A stretch of 34,911 nucleotides of DNA. It comes from Candidatus Pacearchaeota archaeon. Its GTDB lineage: Archaea > Nanobdellota > Nanobdellia > Pacearchaeales > GW2011-AR1. The DNA is taken from assembly GCA_017608305.1 (NCBI GenBank), contig JAFCGC010000004.1, forward strand, positions 1-34,911, given 5' to 3'. The translations under genes were made by a program, and so were the position numbers. Each line of letters starts with the position of its first letter. Within the stretch, counting starts at the first letter, position 1. The notes beneath the pieces were generated by a model, which saw nothing but the letters and a program-made list of their open reading frames with translations, was not told where the DNA came from and ran no database searches. Positions 1 to 7,671 of this stretch are shown piece by piece.

Positions 1-786
1 AACTTTCTTCTTAACTTTTTTCTTTACAACTTTCTTTTTAGCTTTTTTCTTTATAGGTTTCTTCTTTTTCAAAACCTTTTTCTTTACAACTTTCTTCTTT
101 TTCTTTACAACTTTCTTCTTAACTTTTTTCTTAACTGGCTTATTTTTTGCTAACTCTTTTTTAGCCAATTTTCTTCTCTGAAGAAGTTTCTCTCTTCTAA
201 TCTCTTTCTTCCTTTTTTCTTCTTTTTTATGTTCCCTAATTCTCTTTTTTTCAATCTTATCTTTTTCTAATTCAATTTCTTTTTCAATAAGGTCTATATC
301 TTTTGCTATTTTAGTTAGATGTTTTTTTAATTCTCTTAAAATCTTAGAGTTGTCCTTAAGAGTAAAAATATTTCCACACTCATTACATGTAAAATTATAC
401 AACAAAGCATTTTCTTCATTAAATTCAATATTACATCTTTCACAGACATAAAATTGTTTTGATTCTCTACTTTTAATTTGAGCAGTTAATTGATTTCTTC
501 TCTTAACAAAAGCATTTCTTAAAAATTCTAAAGATTTAGGAATTTCAATTTTCCAAAAATAAGTATACCATCCTTTCTTTTTATCTTTCTTTCTAATAGA
601 TGAAACTAATCCCTCGTCAGCAATTTTATAGAGGATATTCCTCGTTTGATTAATAGTTAAATCTAATTTTTTTGCAATTATAAATTCATTTACATGTTTT
701 TTACTATCAAGTAAATCTGTTATTTCCTCGTTCTGTTTTCCAATAACAAGGACCACTGCTTCCTTAAGAAATTTCTTCAACATCAT
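1..786 (-). CDS. tfe: Transcription factor E (TFE, TFIIE-alpha homologue), C-terminus cut by window edge
   Basis: The open frame starts at ATG 786 (or the adjacent ATG 783) and runs off the left edge after 262 codons. Residues 1 to about 85 form a winged helix with the TFE-like segment GWYTYFWKIEIP. A zinc ribbon follows, with CERC at 115-118 and CNEC at 134-137, then a charged coiled coil (about 145-200). From about residue 200 the protein is almost pure lysine, valine and arginine, with KKKVVKKK-type repeats. Archaeal TFE helps TBP/TFB and RNA polymerase open promoters and is usually about 170-190 residues, so the basic tail is an extension. The tail could bind nucleic acid, which is inference. 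Part of its DNA is identical to the gene at 10475. A TATA-like box (minus strand, about 818-830) lies roughly 35 bases upstream, and the gene is divergent from the coiled-coil pair at 904. Confidence 0.85.
   Translation of the reverse strand, partial: MMLKKFLKEAVVLVIGKQNEEITDLLDSKKHVNEFIIAKKLDLTINQTRNILYKIADEGLVSSIRKKDKKKGWYTYFWKIEIPKSLEFLRNAFVKRRNQLTAQIKSRESKQFYVCERCNIEFNEENALLYNFTCNECGNIFTLKDNSKILRELKKHLTKIAKDIDLIEKEIELEKDKIEKKRIREHKKEEKRKKEIRREKLLQRRKLAKKELAKNKPVKKKVKKKVVKKKKKVVKKKVLKKKKPIKKKAKKKVVKKKVKKKV
76..129. repeat. 54-bp repeat, copy 1 (lysine-rich coding repeat)
   Basis: These 54 bases, inside the TFE tail, are identical to 10508-10561 inside the lysine-rich mini-protein. Both copies are read on the minus strand in the same frame and encode KKVVKKK-type sequence. 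Internally the unit consists of two shorter repeats of about 21 bases. Confidence 0.9.
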
Positions 787-873
787 TTTAACAAAAAACA
801 ACCAAATAAATAGGTTTCGGTTTAAGTATTATTTTCTATTCCAAAAAAACAAAGTTTTTAAACCTATATTGTA

Positions 874-884
874 TTTTATATATA
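874..884 (+). promoter_or_regulatory. TATA-like box for the coiled-coil gene pair
   Basis: An AT-only stretch with TTTATATATA ends about 20 bases before the ATG at 904. A second candidate, GTTTTTAAAC at 854-863, is further upstream. The spacing would give a leaderless or nearly leaderless transcript. Confidence 0.4.
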
Positions 885-903
885 TTGAAAAGACTATTAT
901 AAA

Positions 904-1440
904 ATGGGGTTATTTAGTAAAAAGAAAAAAGAGGGAAAAAAGCAAGGTGAACTTGGATTGCCTGAACTTCCAAAGCTGCCTGAATTTCCAAATTTAGAAG
1001 AAGGGTCAGAAGATTTAACAAAACCCCCAAAATTACCTCGATTTCCTCCTAATCCTCTTGGAGACAAATTTTCTAGAGATACTATTAAAGAAGCAGTCTC
1101 TGGGGAAAAAGAAGGTGAAGAGGTTTTTGATGCAGATGATTTCGATGAAGAACGAATGATGCAAAAACCTCTAAGAAAACCTATGACAAGAGAACTTGGC
1201 ATAGAAAGAAGAGGAGGAAAAGCCGAACCTGTTTTTATTAGATTAGATAAATTTGAAGAAGCATTAAAAACATTTGATAAAGCAAAAAAACAAGTTACAG
1301 AAATAGAAAAAATGATTAAGAATATAAAAAGAATAAAAGAAGAAGAAGGAAAAGAATTAGAATCTTGGGAAACTGAAATACAAAAAGTGAAAAATCAAAT
1401 TGCAAAAGTAGACCAAGATGTGTTTTCTACAATAGAATGA
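904..1440 (+). CDS. Coiled-coil protein with proline-rich N-terminus, unknown function
   Basis: This 178-residue protein is not recognised. It starts MGLFSKKKK, a short basic head, followed by a repeated proline pattern (LPELPKLPEFPNL, then PKLPRFPPNP) at about 20-50. An acidic stretch (about 68-83) and an arginine-rich patch (84-105) follow. Residues 110-178 are predicted coiled coil, starting near FIRLDKFEEALKTFD. There is no signal peptide or membrane segment. The stop codon overlaps the ATG of the next gene (ATGA at 1437-1440), so the two are very likely cotranscribed and translationally coupled. Two short, overlapping, coiled-coil proteins suggest a heteromeric pair. A structural or cell-division-associated role is possible but nothing in the sequence proves it. 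Confidence 0.75.
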   Translation: MGLFSKKKKEGKKQGELGLPELPKLPEFPNLEEGSEDLTKPPKLPRFPPNPLGDKFSRDTIKEAVSGEKEGEEVFDADDFDEERMMQKPLRKPMTRELGIERRGGKAEPVFIRLDKFEEALKTFDKAKKQVTEIEKMIKNIKRIKEEEGKELESWETEIQKVKNQIAKVDQDVFSTIE

Positions 1441-1799
1441 AAAATAAAAATTTAATCCATATTAGACTTAACCACACAGACGCTATTATGGCAAAAAAAG
1501 ATATTCTTTCTTCACAATTAGGATTATTAAAAATTGTAAAGATGATAAAATCATATAAAATTCTTAGACTAGAAGAATTGCAAGCAAAAATGATGTTGCA
1601 TAGAAGATTGGCAGAATTAAGTACCACTATGAGAAAATTTAAATCCACACTCCCAAAAGTAGAAATGCCAGAAATGCTAAAAGAACACGAAGAAATAGCT
1701 GAATTAGAAGAAAAAGAAACAGAAGATGTGGAATATGATAAAGAACTTGAGATTCAGCTCAAAGATATTCAAAACAAACTAAGTGAATTAGAAAAATAA
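1437..1799 (+). CDS. Small coiled-coil protein, partner of upstream gene
   Basis: This 120-residue, highly charged protein is predicted to be almost entirely alpha-helical. It has a heptad-like region at about 30-70 (LRLEELQAKMMLHRRLAELS) and another at about 80-120, joined by a short PKVEMPEM segment. No membrane segment or known domain is seen. Its start overlaps the stop of the preceding gene by four bases, which supports the start at 1437; an internal Met at residue 18 (MAKKDIL) is an alternative. The only functional hint is the coupling to another coiled-coil gene. Confidence 0.7.
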   Translation: MKNKNLIHIRLNHTDAIMAKKDILSSQLGLLKIVKMIKSYKILRLEELQAKMMLHRRLAELSTTMRKFKSTLPKVEMPEMLKEHEEIAELEEKETEDVEYDKELEIQLKDIQNKLSELEK

Positions 1800-1817
1800 A
1801 ATTTCTAAACCCAATAA

Positions 1818-1828
1818 TTTTTAAAATC
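1818..1828 (+). promoter_or_regulatory. TATA-like box for alaS
   Basis: TTTTTAAAATC lies about 20-28 bases before the ATG at 1847, with no Shine-Dalgarno sequence between. This predicts a leaderless alaS transcript separate from the coiled-coil pair. Confidence 0.5.
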
Positions 1829-1846
1829 TTTTAACTACAGATAATC

Positions 1847-3541
1847 ATGAATCGTAAACAATTAATAAAAAAATATATTGAATTTTTTAAGTCAAAAAAT
1901 CATAAAGAGATTCCTAATGCTCCTTTGATTCCTGAAAATGATCCTACAGTATTGTTTACAACAGCAGGAATGCACCCTATTGTACCCTATCTTTTAGGAC
2001 AACCTCATGCACAAGGAAAAAGATTAGTCAATATTCAAAAATGCATAAGAACAAATGATATTGAAGAAGTAGGAGACAAAACCCACCATACTTTTTTTGA
2101 AATGCTTGGTAATTGGAGTTTAGGAGACTATTGGAAAAAAGAATCCATAGGATATAGTTTTGAATTTCTCACCAAAATTCTTAAAATTCCTAGATCGAAA
2201 ATTTCTATAACTTGTTTTAAAGGAGATAAAGATGCTAAAAAAGACACAGAATCAGCAGAAATTTGGAAATCCCTTAGAATAAAAAACATCAAATTCTTAG
2301 GGAAAAAAGATAATTGGTGGGGACCTGCAGGAAAAACAGGACCTTGTGGACCAGATACAGAAATATTTGTAAATAAATTTGAAATATGGAATAATGTATT
2401 TATGCAGTATAACAAAGATCCAAAAGGAAGATACAACCCATCAAAACAAAAGAACATTGACACGGGGATGGGTGTTGAAAGGACAGTTGCTATTCTAAAT
2501 AACCTAAATGATGATTATTTAACAGAAACCTTTAAGCCAATCATCGCCCAAATAGAAAAATTATCAAAAAAACCATATGAAAAAAACAAACAAGATACAA
2601 TTGCTATGAGAATAATAGCAGATCATGTAAAAGCTTCAATATTTATTCTTGCAGATGAAATTGAACCAAGTAACCTAGAACAAGGCTATGTATTAAGAAG
2701 ATTAATCAGAAGAGCAGTTAGATACCTGAAAAAATTAGATATTAAAGAATCAATAACTAAAATTGCAGAACCTGTGTTTGATATTTACAATGATTATCAA
2801 GAACTAAAAAATAAAAAACAAATTTTAGAAAAACTTGAAAAAGAAGAACAAAAATTTAAATTAACTCTGGAAAAAGGATTAAATAAATTTAAAAAATTTA
2901 CAAAAAATAAAAAAATCTTGTCTGGAAAACAAACATTTCTACTTTACCAAAGTTATGGTTTTCCATTTGAAATGACTTTAGATCTTGCTAAAGAAAACAA
3001 AATAAAAATAAGTAAATCTGAATTTGAAAAAGAATTAAAAAAACATCAGAAATTGTCTAAAACAGCTACTCAAGGTAGATTTAAATCAGGCTTAGCAGAT
3101 GATTCAAATAAAACAACTAAACTCCACACAGTAACTCATTTATTAATAACAGCTTTGAGAAAAGTATTGAAAGATAAAAAGATAATGCAAAAAGGATCAA
3201 ACATCACTCCAGAAAGAACAAGATTGGATTTTAATTTTCCAAGAAAATTAACTGAAAAAGAAGTCAAAGAAACTGAAAATCTTGTTAATGTTCAAATTAA
3301 AAAATGTTGTGAAGTAAAAAGACTAGAAATGTCTCCTTCAGAAGCAAAAAAAACAGGGGCAGTAGGTGTTTTTGATAAAAAATATGGAAACAAAGTTTCT
3401 GTCTATTGTATTGGAAATTTCTCAAAAGAAATCTGTGCAGGACCTCATGTATCAAACACAAAAGAACTCGGGAAATTCAAAATCATAAAAGAAACTTCTT
3501 CATCATCAGGAGTTAGAAGAATCAAAGCTATTTTAAAATAA
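1847..3541 (+). CDS. alaS: Alanyl-tRNA synthetase, short form without C-Ala domain
   Basis: This class II enzyme charges tRNA-Ala. The catalytic core is clear, with the motif 2 region around KCIRTNDIEEVGD and THHTFFEMLGNWSLGDYW, and the motif 3 region at GMGVERTVAIL. An anticodon-independent tRNA-binding region and an editing domain follow. The editing metal-site residues are present: H427 and H431 (HTVTH) and C530 and H534 (CAGPH). The protein stops at residue 564, whereas typical AlaRS has about 850-900 residues, so the DHHA1/C-Ala part is absent. No fragment encoding it is seen in the window. The N-terminal wording (FTTAGMHPIVPYLLG) resembles the short bacterial forms I associate with candidate-phyla-radiation bacteria rather than the usual archaeal type; that is from memory and needs a tree. 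The gene is convergent with the broken kinase-like gene. Confidence 0.95.
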   Translation: MNRKQLIKKYIEFFKSKNHKEIPNAPLIPENDPTVLFTTAGMHPIVPYLLGQPHAQGKRLVNIQKCIRTNDIEEVGDKTHHTFFEMLGNWSLGDYWKKESIGYSFEFLTKILKIPRSKISITCFKGDKDAKKDTESAEIWKSLRIKNIKFLGKKDNWWGPAGKTGPCGPDTEIFVNKFEIWNNVFMQYNKDPKGRYNPSKQKNIDTGMGVERTVAILNNLNDDYLTETFKPIIAQIEKLSKKPYEKNKQDTIAMRIIADHVKASIFILADEIEPSNLEQGYVLRRLIRRAVRYLKKLDIKESITKIAEPVFDIYNDYQELKNKKQILEKLEKEEQKFKLTLEKGLNKFKKFTKNKKILSGKQTFLLYQSYGFPFEMTLDLAKENKIKISKSEFEKELKKHQKLSKTATQGRFKSGLADDSNKTTKLHTVTHLLITALRKVLKDKKIMQKGSNITPERTRLDFNFPRKLTEKEVKETENLVNVQIKKCCEVKRLEMSPSEAKKTGAVGVFDKKYGNKVSVYCIGNFSKEICAGPHVSNTKELGKFKIIKETSSSSGVRRIKAILK

Positions 3542-3611
3542 ATTATTTTTTTAATTTTTTCAAAATGAATATTATAAATCTTGCATAAAGAAACATTATT
3601 AAGTATTTCTA

Positions 3612-4409
3612 TTAATATCTTTTTCCTCTTTCAAATCCCCCTGCTTGTTGTTCGACATGTGCTGCGAGATCTGTTATCATAACTTTCATAGTATCTCCCC
3701 TAAAATTCAATTTTAGGTTTTGTAAATCAATTCCAAAATGAACTAAATTATAATCTGGAAAAGTTTCCCATAAATGATGAAAAAATCTATTCAATTTTCT
3801 AGGAGAGATTGCTTTTCCTCTAATTTCATTTTTAGAATCAGAAAAATGATTTCCAGGAATAAAATCCTGAAAAGAAGCTACAACATAATCTTGTTCCCAA
3901 ACATGTCTTATTCTATGCCCCATAGTGTAATGTCCAAAATAATCAATAATTGTTTCTCTTAAATTTTTGCCAATTCCTTCAAAAACACCTTTTATTAGAA
4001 CAACTTCATAACTTAGATTAAATTATTTTCCATTTTCACCATATTTTGTAAATTTTTCAGGAGGATTTTTTTCTAAGATTTCTTTAGTTTCAGCAGTTAA
4101 TATTTGATATTTTTGTAAAGTTTCAAAAGAAACTTTTTTTCCTCCAAAAAAAGATCCAGAATCACAATATACTTTCAAAGCTTTATCTCCTACTTTATAT
4201 ATATCAGAATCAAATCCTTGACAAATATGAAAAATATTAGACTCTTGCAGAATTTTTTCCATGCTTCTCTCCCCCCACCTAAATTTCTTACACTCCCAAG
4301 GAGAGCCTAACTCAACTTCTTCTCTAGAAAGATTAAGATCAATTACTCTTTTCCCCTCTTCAATTTTTTCAACTAAACCTAATTTCATAAAAAAATAGTG
4401 AAAACTCAA
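3612..4409 (-). pseudogene. Kinase-like-fold protein interrupted by one in-frame TAA
   Basis: Two reading frames, 4409-4023 (128 codons) and the frame continuing to 3612, are in the same phase and separated only by TAA at 4025-4023. The 33 codons after the TAA before the next ATG (3923) are open and protein-like (FNLSYEVVLIKGVFEGIGKN). The joined product would be about 265 residues. The first half has a possible nucleotide-binding lysine in KVGDKALKVY. The second half has HFGIDLQNLK followed by VMITDL, resembling the catalytic loop and metal-binding DFG-like motif of aminoglycoside-phosphotransferase/protein-kinase folds. This suggests a small kinase-like protein split by a nonsense change. 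The family assignment is tentative. It begins 19 bases after the leuS stop on the same strand and is probably cotranscribed. Translation may start at 4409 or at the internal ATG 4388 (MKLGLVEK). Confidence 0.6.
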
Positions 4410-4428
4410 TTTATAAAGATTTATATTC

Positions 4429-6867
4429 TCATTCTAGATAAATCCCAGGGTGATTAGGCTTTGCTTTTTTAGCACTATTTTTAGGATCATATTTTAATTT
4501 ATCATTAACCGCATAAACCATAACATCTAAACCTGTTCTTTTTTGAATTAAATCTAAATTGTCAGAATAAATTTTTATTTCATTAGGAATTGTATAAACA
4601 TAAACTTTTTTTCTTTTTCCAACAATTCTAACAATATTTATAATATCACTAACAATTTTATCAACTAATTCTTCTTGTTTCTCAAATTCTTTATTAATTT
4701 TTTTAGAATCAAATTTAGGCCATTTTTCTAAACTAATAAATTTTTTGTTTCCAAGTTTATGCCAAAGTTCTTCAGAAATATGTGGACAAAAAACACTAAA
4801 CAACTTCAAAAACTTTTCAATGACCTCTTTACTTGTTTTTTCAGGCAAAGAATTAAATAAATTCCTTAATGAAATAATCGCTAAATTATATTTAAAATTT
4901 TGAATATATTCTGTAACCTCTTTAATTGTTTTATTTAACTTAGACTCTGTCCTAGCATCTATTTTTCCAAACTCTAAATTATTGAAATAACCAACAATCT
5001 TATTTACAAACTTACAACTTCCTTGAATTCCTTTTTCATCCCAATTAAAACTACTATTTGGACTAGCAACACTTAACAAATATAATCTCAAAGTATCTGC
5101 ACCATATTTTTTAATTGTGCCTAAAGGTTCAATAACATTACCCCTAGATTTTGACATCCTAAATCCATCTGAACCATAAACAATTCCTTGGGTAAAATAC
5201 TTCTTTGCAGGCTCATCAAAATTAATTATCCCCAAGTCTTTCAAAAACTTAGTATAAAATCTAATATAAATTAAATGCATTGTTATGTGTTCTGGCCCAC
5301 CAATATATTGATCAACAGGACACCAATAATTTGTTTTTTTAGAATCAAATATTTTCTTCTTATTTTTAGGATCACAATATCTTAAATAATACCAACTAGA
5401 ATTTGTAAAAGTATCCATTGTATCTGTTTCTCGTCGAGCTTTTGCATTACATTTTGGACATTTTACACTTACCCAAGATTTAGCTGTTTTTAATGGATTA
5501 TCTTTGCCAAATTTAACTTTTTCAGGAAGTTTAATAGGTAAGTTTTTTTCAGGCACAGCAACAATCCCACACTTATCACAATAAATAATTGGTATTGGAG
5601 CCCCCCAATATCTTTGTCTACTTATTAACCAATCTTTTAATTTAAACTGAATTTGTTTTTTACCTAATTTTTTCTTAGATAAATATTCTGTAATTTTTTG
5701 CTTAGCTTTTTCTGAATCCCCTCCAGTAAACTTGCTAGAATTCACAAGAACTCCTTCACCTTCAAAAGCACCAGTCTTATCTCCAAGTCTTTCTCCCCTT
5801 ATTACTTCTTTAATCTTTAAATTATATTTTTTAGCAAATTCATAATCTCTTTGATCATGTGCAGGAACAGCCATAACCATCCCACTCCCATAATCAGCTA
5901 AAACAAAATTTCCAACCCAAATAGGAATCCGCTCATCATTAACAGGATTAAGCGCATAGGCGCCAGTAAAAACTCCTTGTTTGTCAAGATCAGCAGCATC
6001 TTTTTCACTTACTGACTTTATTTTTTTTAAAAACTTCTCAACATCTTTTTTTTGTTTTTCAGTGACCAATCCAAAAAGCTTAGGGTGTTGAGCACTAATT
6101 ACCATAAAAGTCACACCATGAATTGTATCGGGGCGGGTTGTGAAAACAGGCCAAACTTCATTATTAACTTTAAATTTAATTTCTGTCCCATGACTTTTTC
6201 CAATCCAGTTTTTCTGCATAATTTTTGCCCTTTCTGGCCAATCCAGTTTTTCAAGGCCTTTTAATAATTCTTCAGCATAATTTGTTGTTCTTAAAAACCA
6301 CTGATCTAATTGTTTAATTTCTACTTGACTATCTTCATGCCTCCAACATTTTCCATTTACAACCTGTTCATTAGCTAAAACAGTCTTACATTTTTTACAC
6401 CAATTCACAGCAGATTTTTTCTTATATGCAATACCTTTTTCCAACATTTTAAGAAAAATCCATTGATCCCATTTATAATATTCAGGATCTCCTGTCTTAA
6501 ACATTCTAGACCAATCATAACTCCACCCCATTGCTTTTTGTTGTTTCATAAAATTCTTTATTGCTTTTTCAGTATAAGTTTTTGGATGAACTTTACTCTT
6601 TATTGCTGCATTTTCAGCAGGAAGGCCTAAACTATCATAACCAATTGGGTAAATAACATTAAATCCTTGCATTCTCTTAAATCGAGCAAAAACATCTCCT
6701 AAACTAAAAACAAAGGCATGACCCATATGCAATCCTTCCCCACTAGGATATGGAAACATGTCCAAAACATAAAACTTCTTTCCTCTTCCTTCCTTAGCAT
6801 GAAATATTTTGGCAGTTTCCCATTTGTTCTGCCATTTTAATTCAAGTTTAGCAAAGTTATGTTTCAT
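4429..6867 (-). CDS. leuS: Leucyl-tRNA synthetase, bacterial type
   Basis: This class I enzyme attaches leucine to tRNA-Leu. It has 812 residues. The HIGH-type signature HMGH is at 47-50 and the KMSKS-type loop reads RMSKSRGN near 567-574. The CP1 editing insertion contains TTRPDTIHGVTFM, the usual threonine-rich editing segment, and cysteine pairs (CKKC, CDKC and CPKC) suggest zinc sites. The order and length match bacterial/organellar LeuRS rather than the roughly 950-residue archaeal form, so horizontal acquisition is likely. The start is supported by position: the minus-strand TATA-like AATATAAATC lies about 25-30 bases upstream. The kinase-like gene follows in the same direction. Confidence 0.95.
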   Translation of the reverse strand: MKHNFAKLELKWQNKWETAKIFHAKEGRGKKFYVLDMFPYPSGEGLHMGHAFVFSLGDVFARFKRMQGFNVIYPIGYDSLGLPAENAAIKSKVHPKTYTEKAIKNFMKQQKAMGWSYDWSRMFKTGDPEYYKWDQWIFLKMLEKGIAYKKKSAVNWCKKCKTVLANEQVVNGKCWRHEDSQVEIKQLDQWFLRTTNYAEELLKGLEKLDWPERAKIMQKNWIGKSHGTEIKFKVNNEVWPVFTTRPDTIHGVTFMVISAQHPKLFGLVTEKQKKDVEKFLKKIKSVSEKDAADLDKQGVFTGAYALNPVNDERIPIWVGNFVLADYGSGMVMAVPAHDQRDYEFAKKYNLKIKEVIRGERLGDKTGAFEGEGVLVNSSKFTGGDSEKAKQKITEYLSKKKLGKKQIQFKLKDWLISRQRYWGAPIPIIYCDKCGIVAVPEKNLPIKLPEKVKFGKDNPLKTAKSWVSVKCPKCNAKARRETDTMDTFTNSSWYYLRYCDPKNKKKIFDSKKTNYWCPVDQYIGGPEHITMHLIYIRFYTKFLKDLGIINFDEPAKKYFTQGIVYGSDGFRMSKSRGNVIEPLGTIKKYGADTLRLYLLSVASPNSSFNWDEKGIQGSCKFVNKIVGYFNNLEFGKIDARTESKLNKTIKEVTEYIQNFKYNLAIISLRNLFNSLPEKTSKEVIEKFLKLFSVFCPHISEELWHKLGNKKFISLEKWPKFDSKKINKEFEKQEELVDKIVSDIINIVRIVGKRKKVYVYTIPNEIKIYSDNLDLIQKRTGLDVMVYAVNDKLKYDPKNSAKKAKPNHPGIYLE

Positions 6868-6955
6868 ATAATTAAGATAAAAACTAGATTTATATTATTT
6901 GCTAAAAGAGATCATCATTATTCATAGAAGGTTAAATTATTAATTATTAACAAAA

Positions 6956-7043
6956 GGGATTGGGTAGTCGGGGGCGAGAGTTTTGACTTTGCTAATTTAT
7001 TATCAATCTAAAAGTCAGGGCTCGAGGATGGTGGAGGGACAAG
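6956..7043 (+). ncRNA. Candidate small structured RNA upstream of endA
   Basis: This stretch is far richer in G than its surroundings and has no protein frame. Bases 6978-6990 pair with 7011-7023 to give an uninterrupted 13-bp stem with a 20-base loop. Three of the pairs are T-G, which are stable only if the plus strand is transcribed. At the stem base, 6976-6977 (GA) faces 7024-7025 (GA), a possible tandem sheared G-A step as in kink-turns. An ACA triplet sits at 7039-7041, so an H/ACA-like guide is conceivable but the geometry was not matched. A TATA-like TAAATTATT near 6933 could drive it. The endA TATA box lies just downstream, so it is not simply the endA leader. The class is unknown. 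Confidence 0.35.
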
Positions 7044-7051
7044 TTTAAATA
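7044..7051 (+). promoter_or_regulatory. TATA box of endA
   Basis: TTTAAATA preceded by AAG lies 22-29 bases before the ATG at 7073. No Shine-Dalgarno sequence is present, so a leaderless mRNA is expected. Confidence 0.6.
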
Positions 7052-7072
7052 CATTTTTTCCTTAATCAAATC

Positions 7073-7591
7073 ATGCAAAAAATAATAGCACATATTGTAG
7101 GAGAAATAATCTCAAGTAATGAAGAAGCAGCTCATGCCCTATACAAAAAAAGTAGATTTGGAGAATTAATAGGAGAAAAAATACAATACTCTTTATCAGA
7201 GACTTTATTTTTATCTGAAAAAGGAAAACTAGAAATATTATCAAGAAATAAAAAAATTCCTAAAAAGGAAATATTATCCAAATTAAAAAGCTTTGACAAA
7301 AGAATTCAAATAAAATATCCTGTGTTCAAAGATTTACGTGAAAGAGGATATATCGTAAAAACAGCTCTAAAATTTGGAGCGGATTTTAGAGTCTATGATA
7401 AAGGAAAAAAACCAGGAAAAACACACGCTAAATGGATTGTATTTGTAGATCATGAATCAAAAAAACTCACCTGGCATGAATTCTCAGCAAAAAATAGAGT
7501 AGCCCACTCCACACGAAAAAAACTCCTCCTCGCAATAGTCGATGAAGAAGGTGATGTCAGCTATTATGAGGTTGGATGGGTTAGGCCCTAA
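7073..7591 (+). CDS. endA: tRNA-splicing endonuclease EndA
   Basis: EndA cuts introns out of archaeal tRNA precursors at bulge-helix-bulge sites. The 172-residue length fits the small homotetrameric alpha4 class. The catalytic triad is visible in the C-terminal domain: Y108 in FRVYDKG, H118 in PGKTHAKW, and a lysine in STRKKLLLAIVD (149 or 150). The last residues, YYEVGWVRP, match the usual C-terminal beta-strand. The N-terminal half is the family's non-catalytic domain. The gene stands alone with its own TATA box. No intron-containing tRNA was recognised in this window. Confidence 0.93.
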   Translation: MQKIIAHIVGEIISSNEEAAHALYKKSRFGELIGEKIQYSLSETLFLSEKGKLEILSRNKKIPKKEILSKLKSFDKRIQIKYPVFKDLRERGYIVKTALKFGADFRVYDKGKKPGKTHAKWIVFVDHESKKLTWHEFSAKNRVAHSTRKKLLLAIVDEEGDVSYYEVGWVRP

Positions 7592-7640
7592 AAATACATT
7601 AACTCCAATAGGCCCACAAAGCGATCCTAGACCACAAAAA

Positions 7641-7650
7641 TATTTATAAT
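7641..7650 (+). promoter_or_regulatory. TATA box of winged-helix gene
   Basis: TATTTATAAT lies 22-31 bases before the ATG at 7672, consistent with a leaderless transcript. Confidence 0.55.
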
Positions 7651-7671
7651 CCTTATTCTTTTATTGCTTTA

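Noticed and set aside
6956-7043. tRNA, SRP RNA or RNase P RNA in the GC-rich stretch
   Set aside because: No T-arm or cloverleaf can be drawn and the block is far too short for SRP or RNase P RNA.
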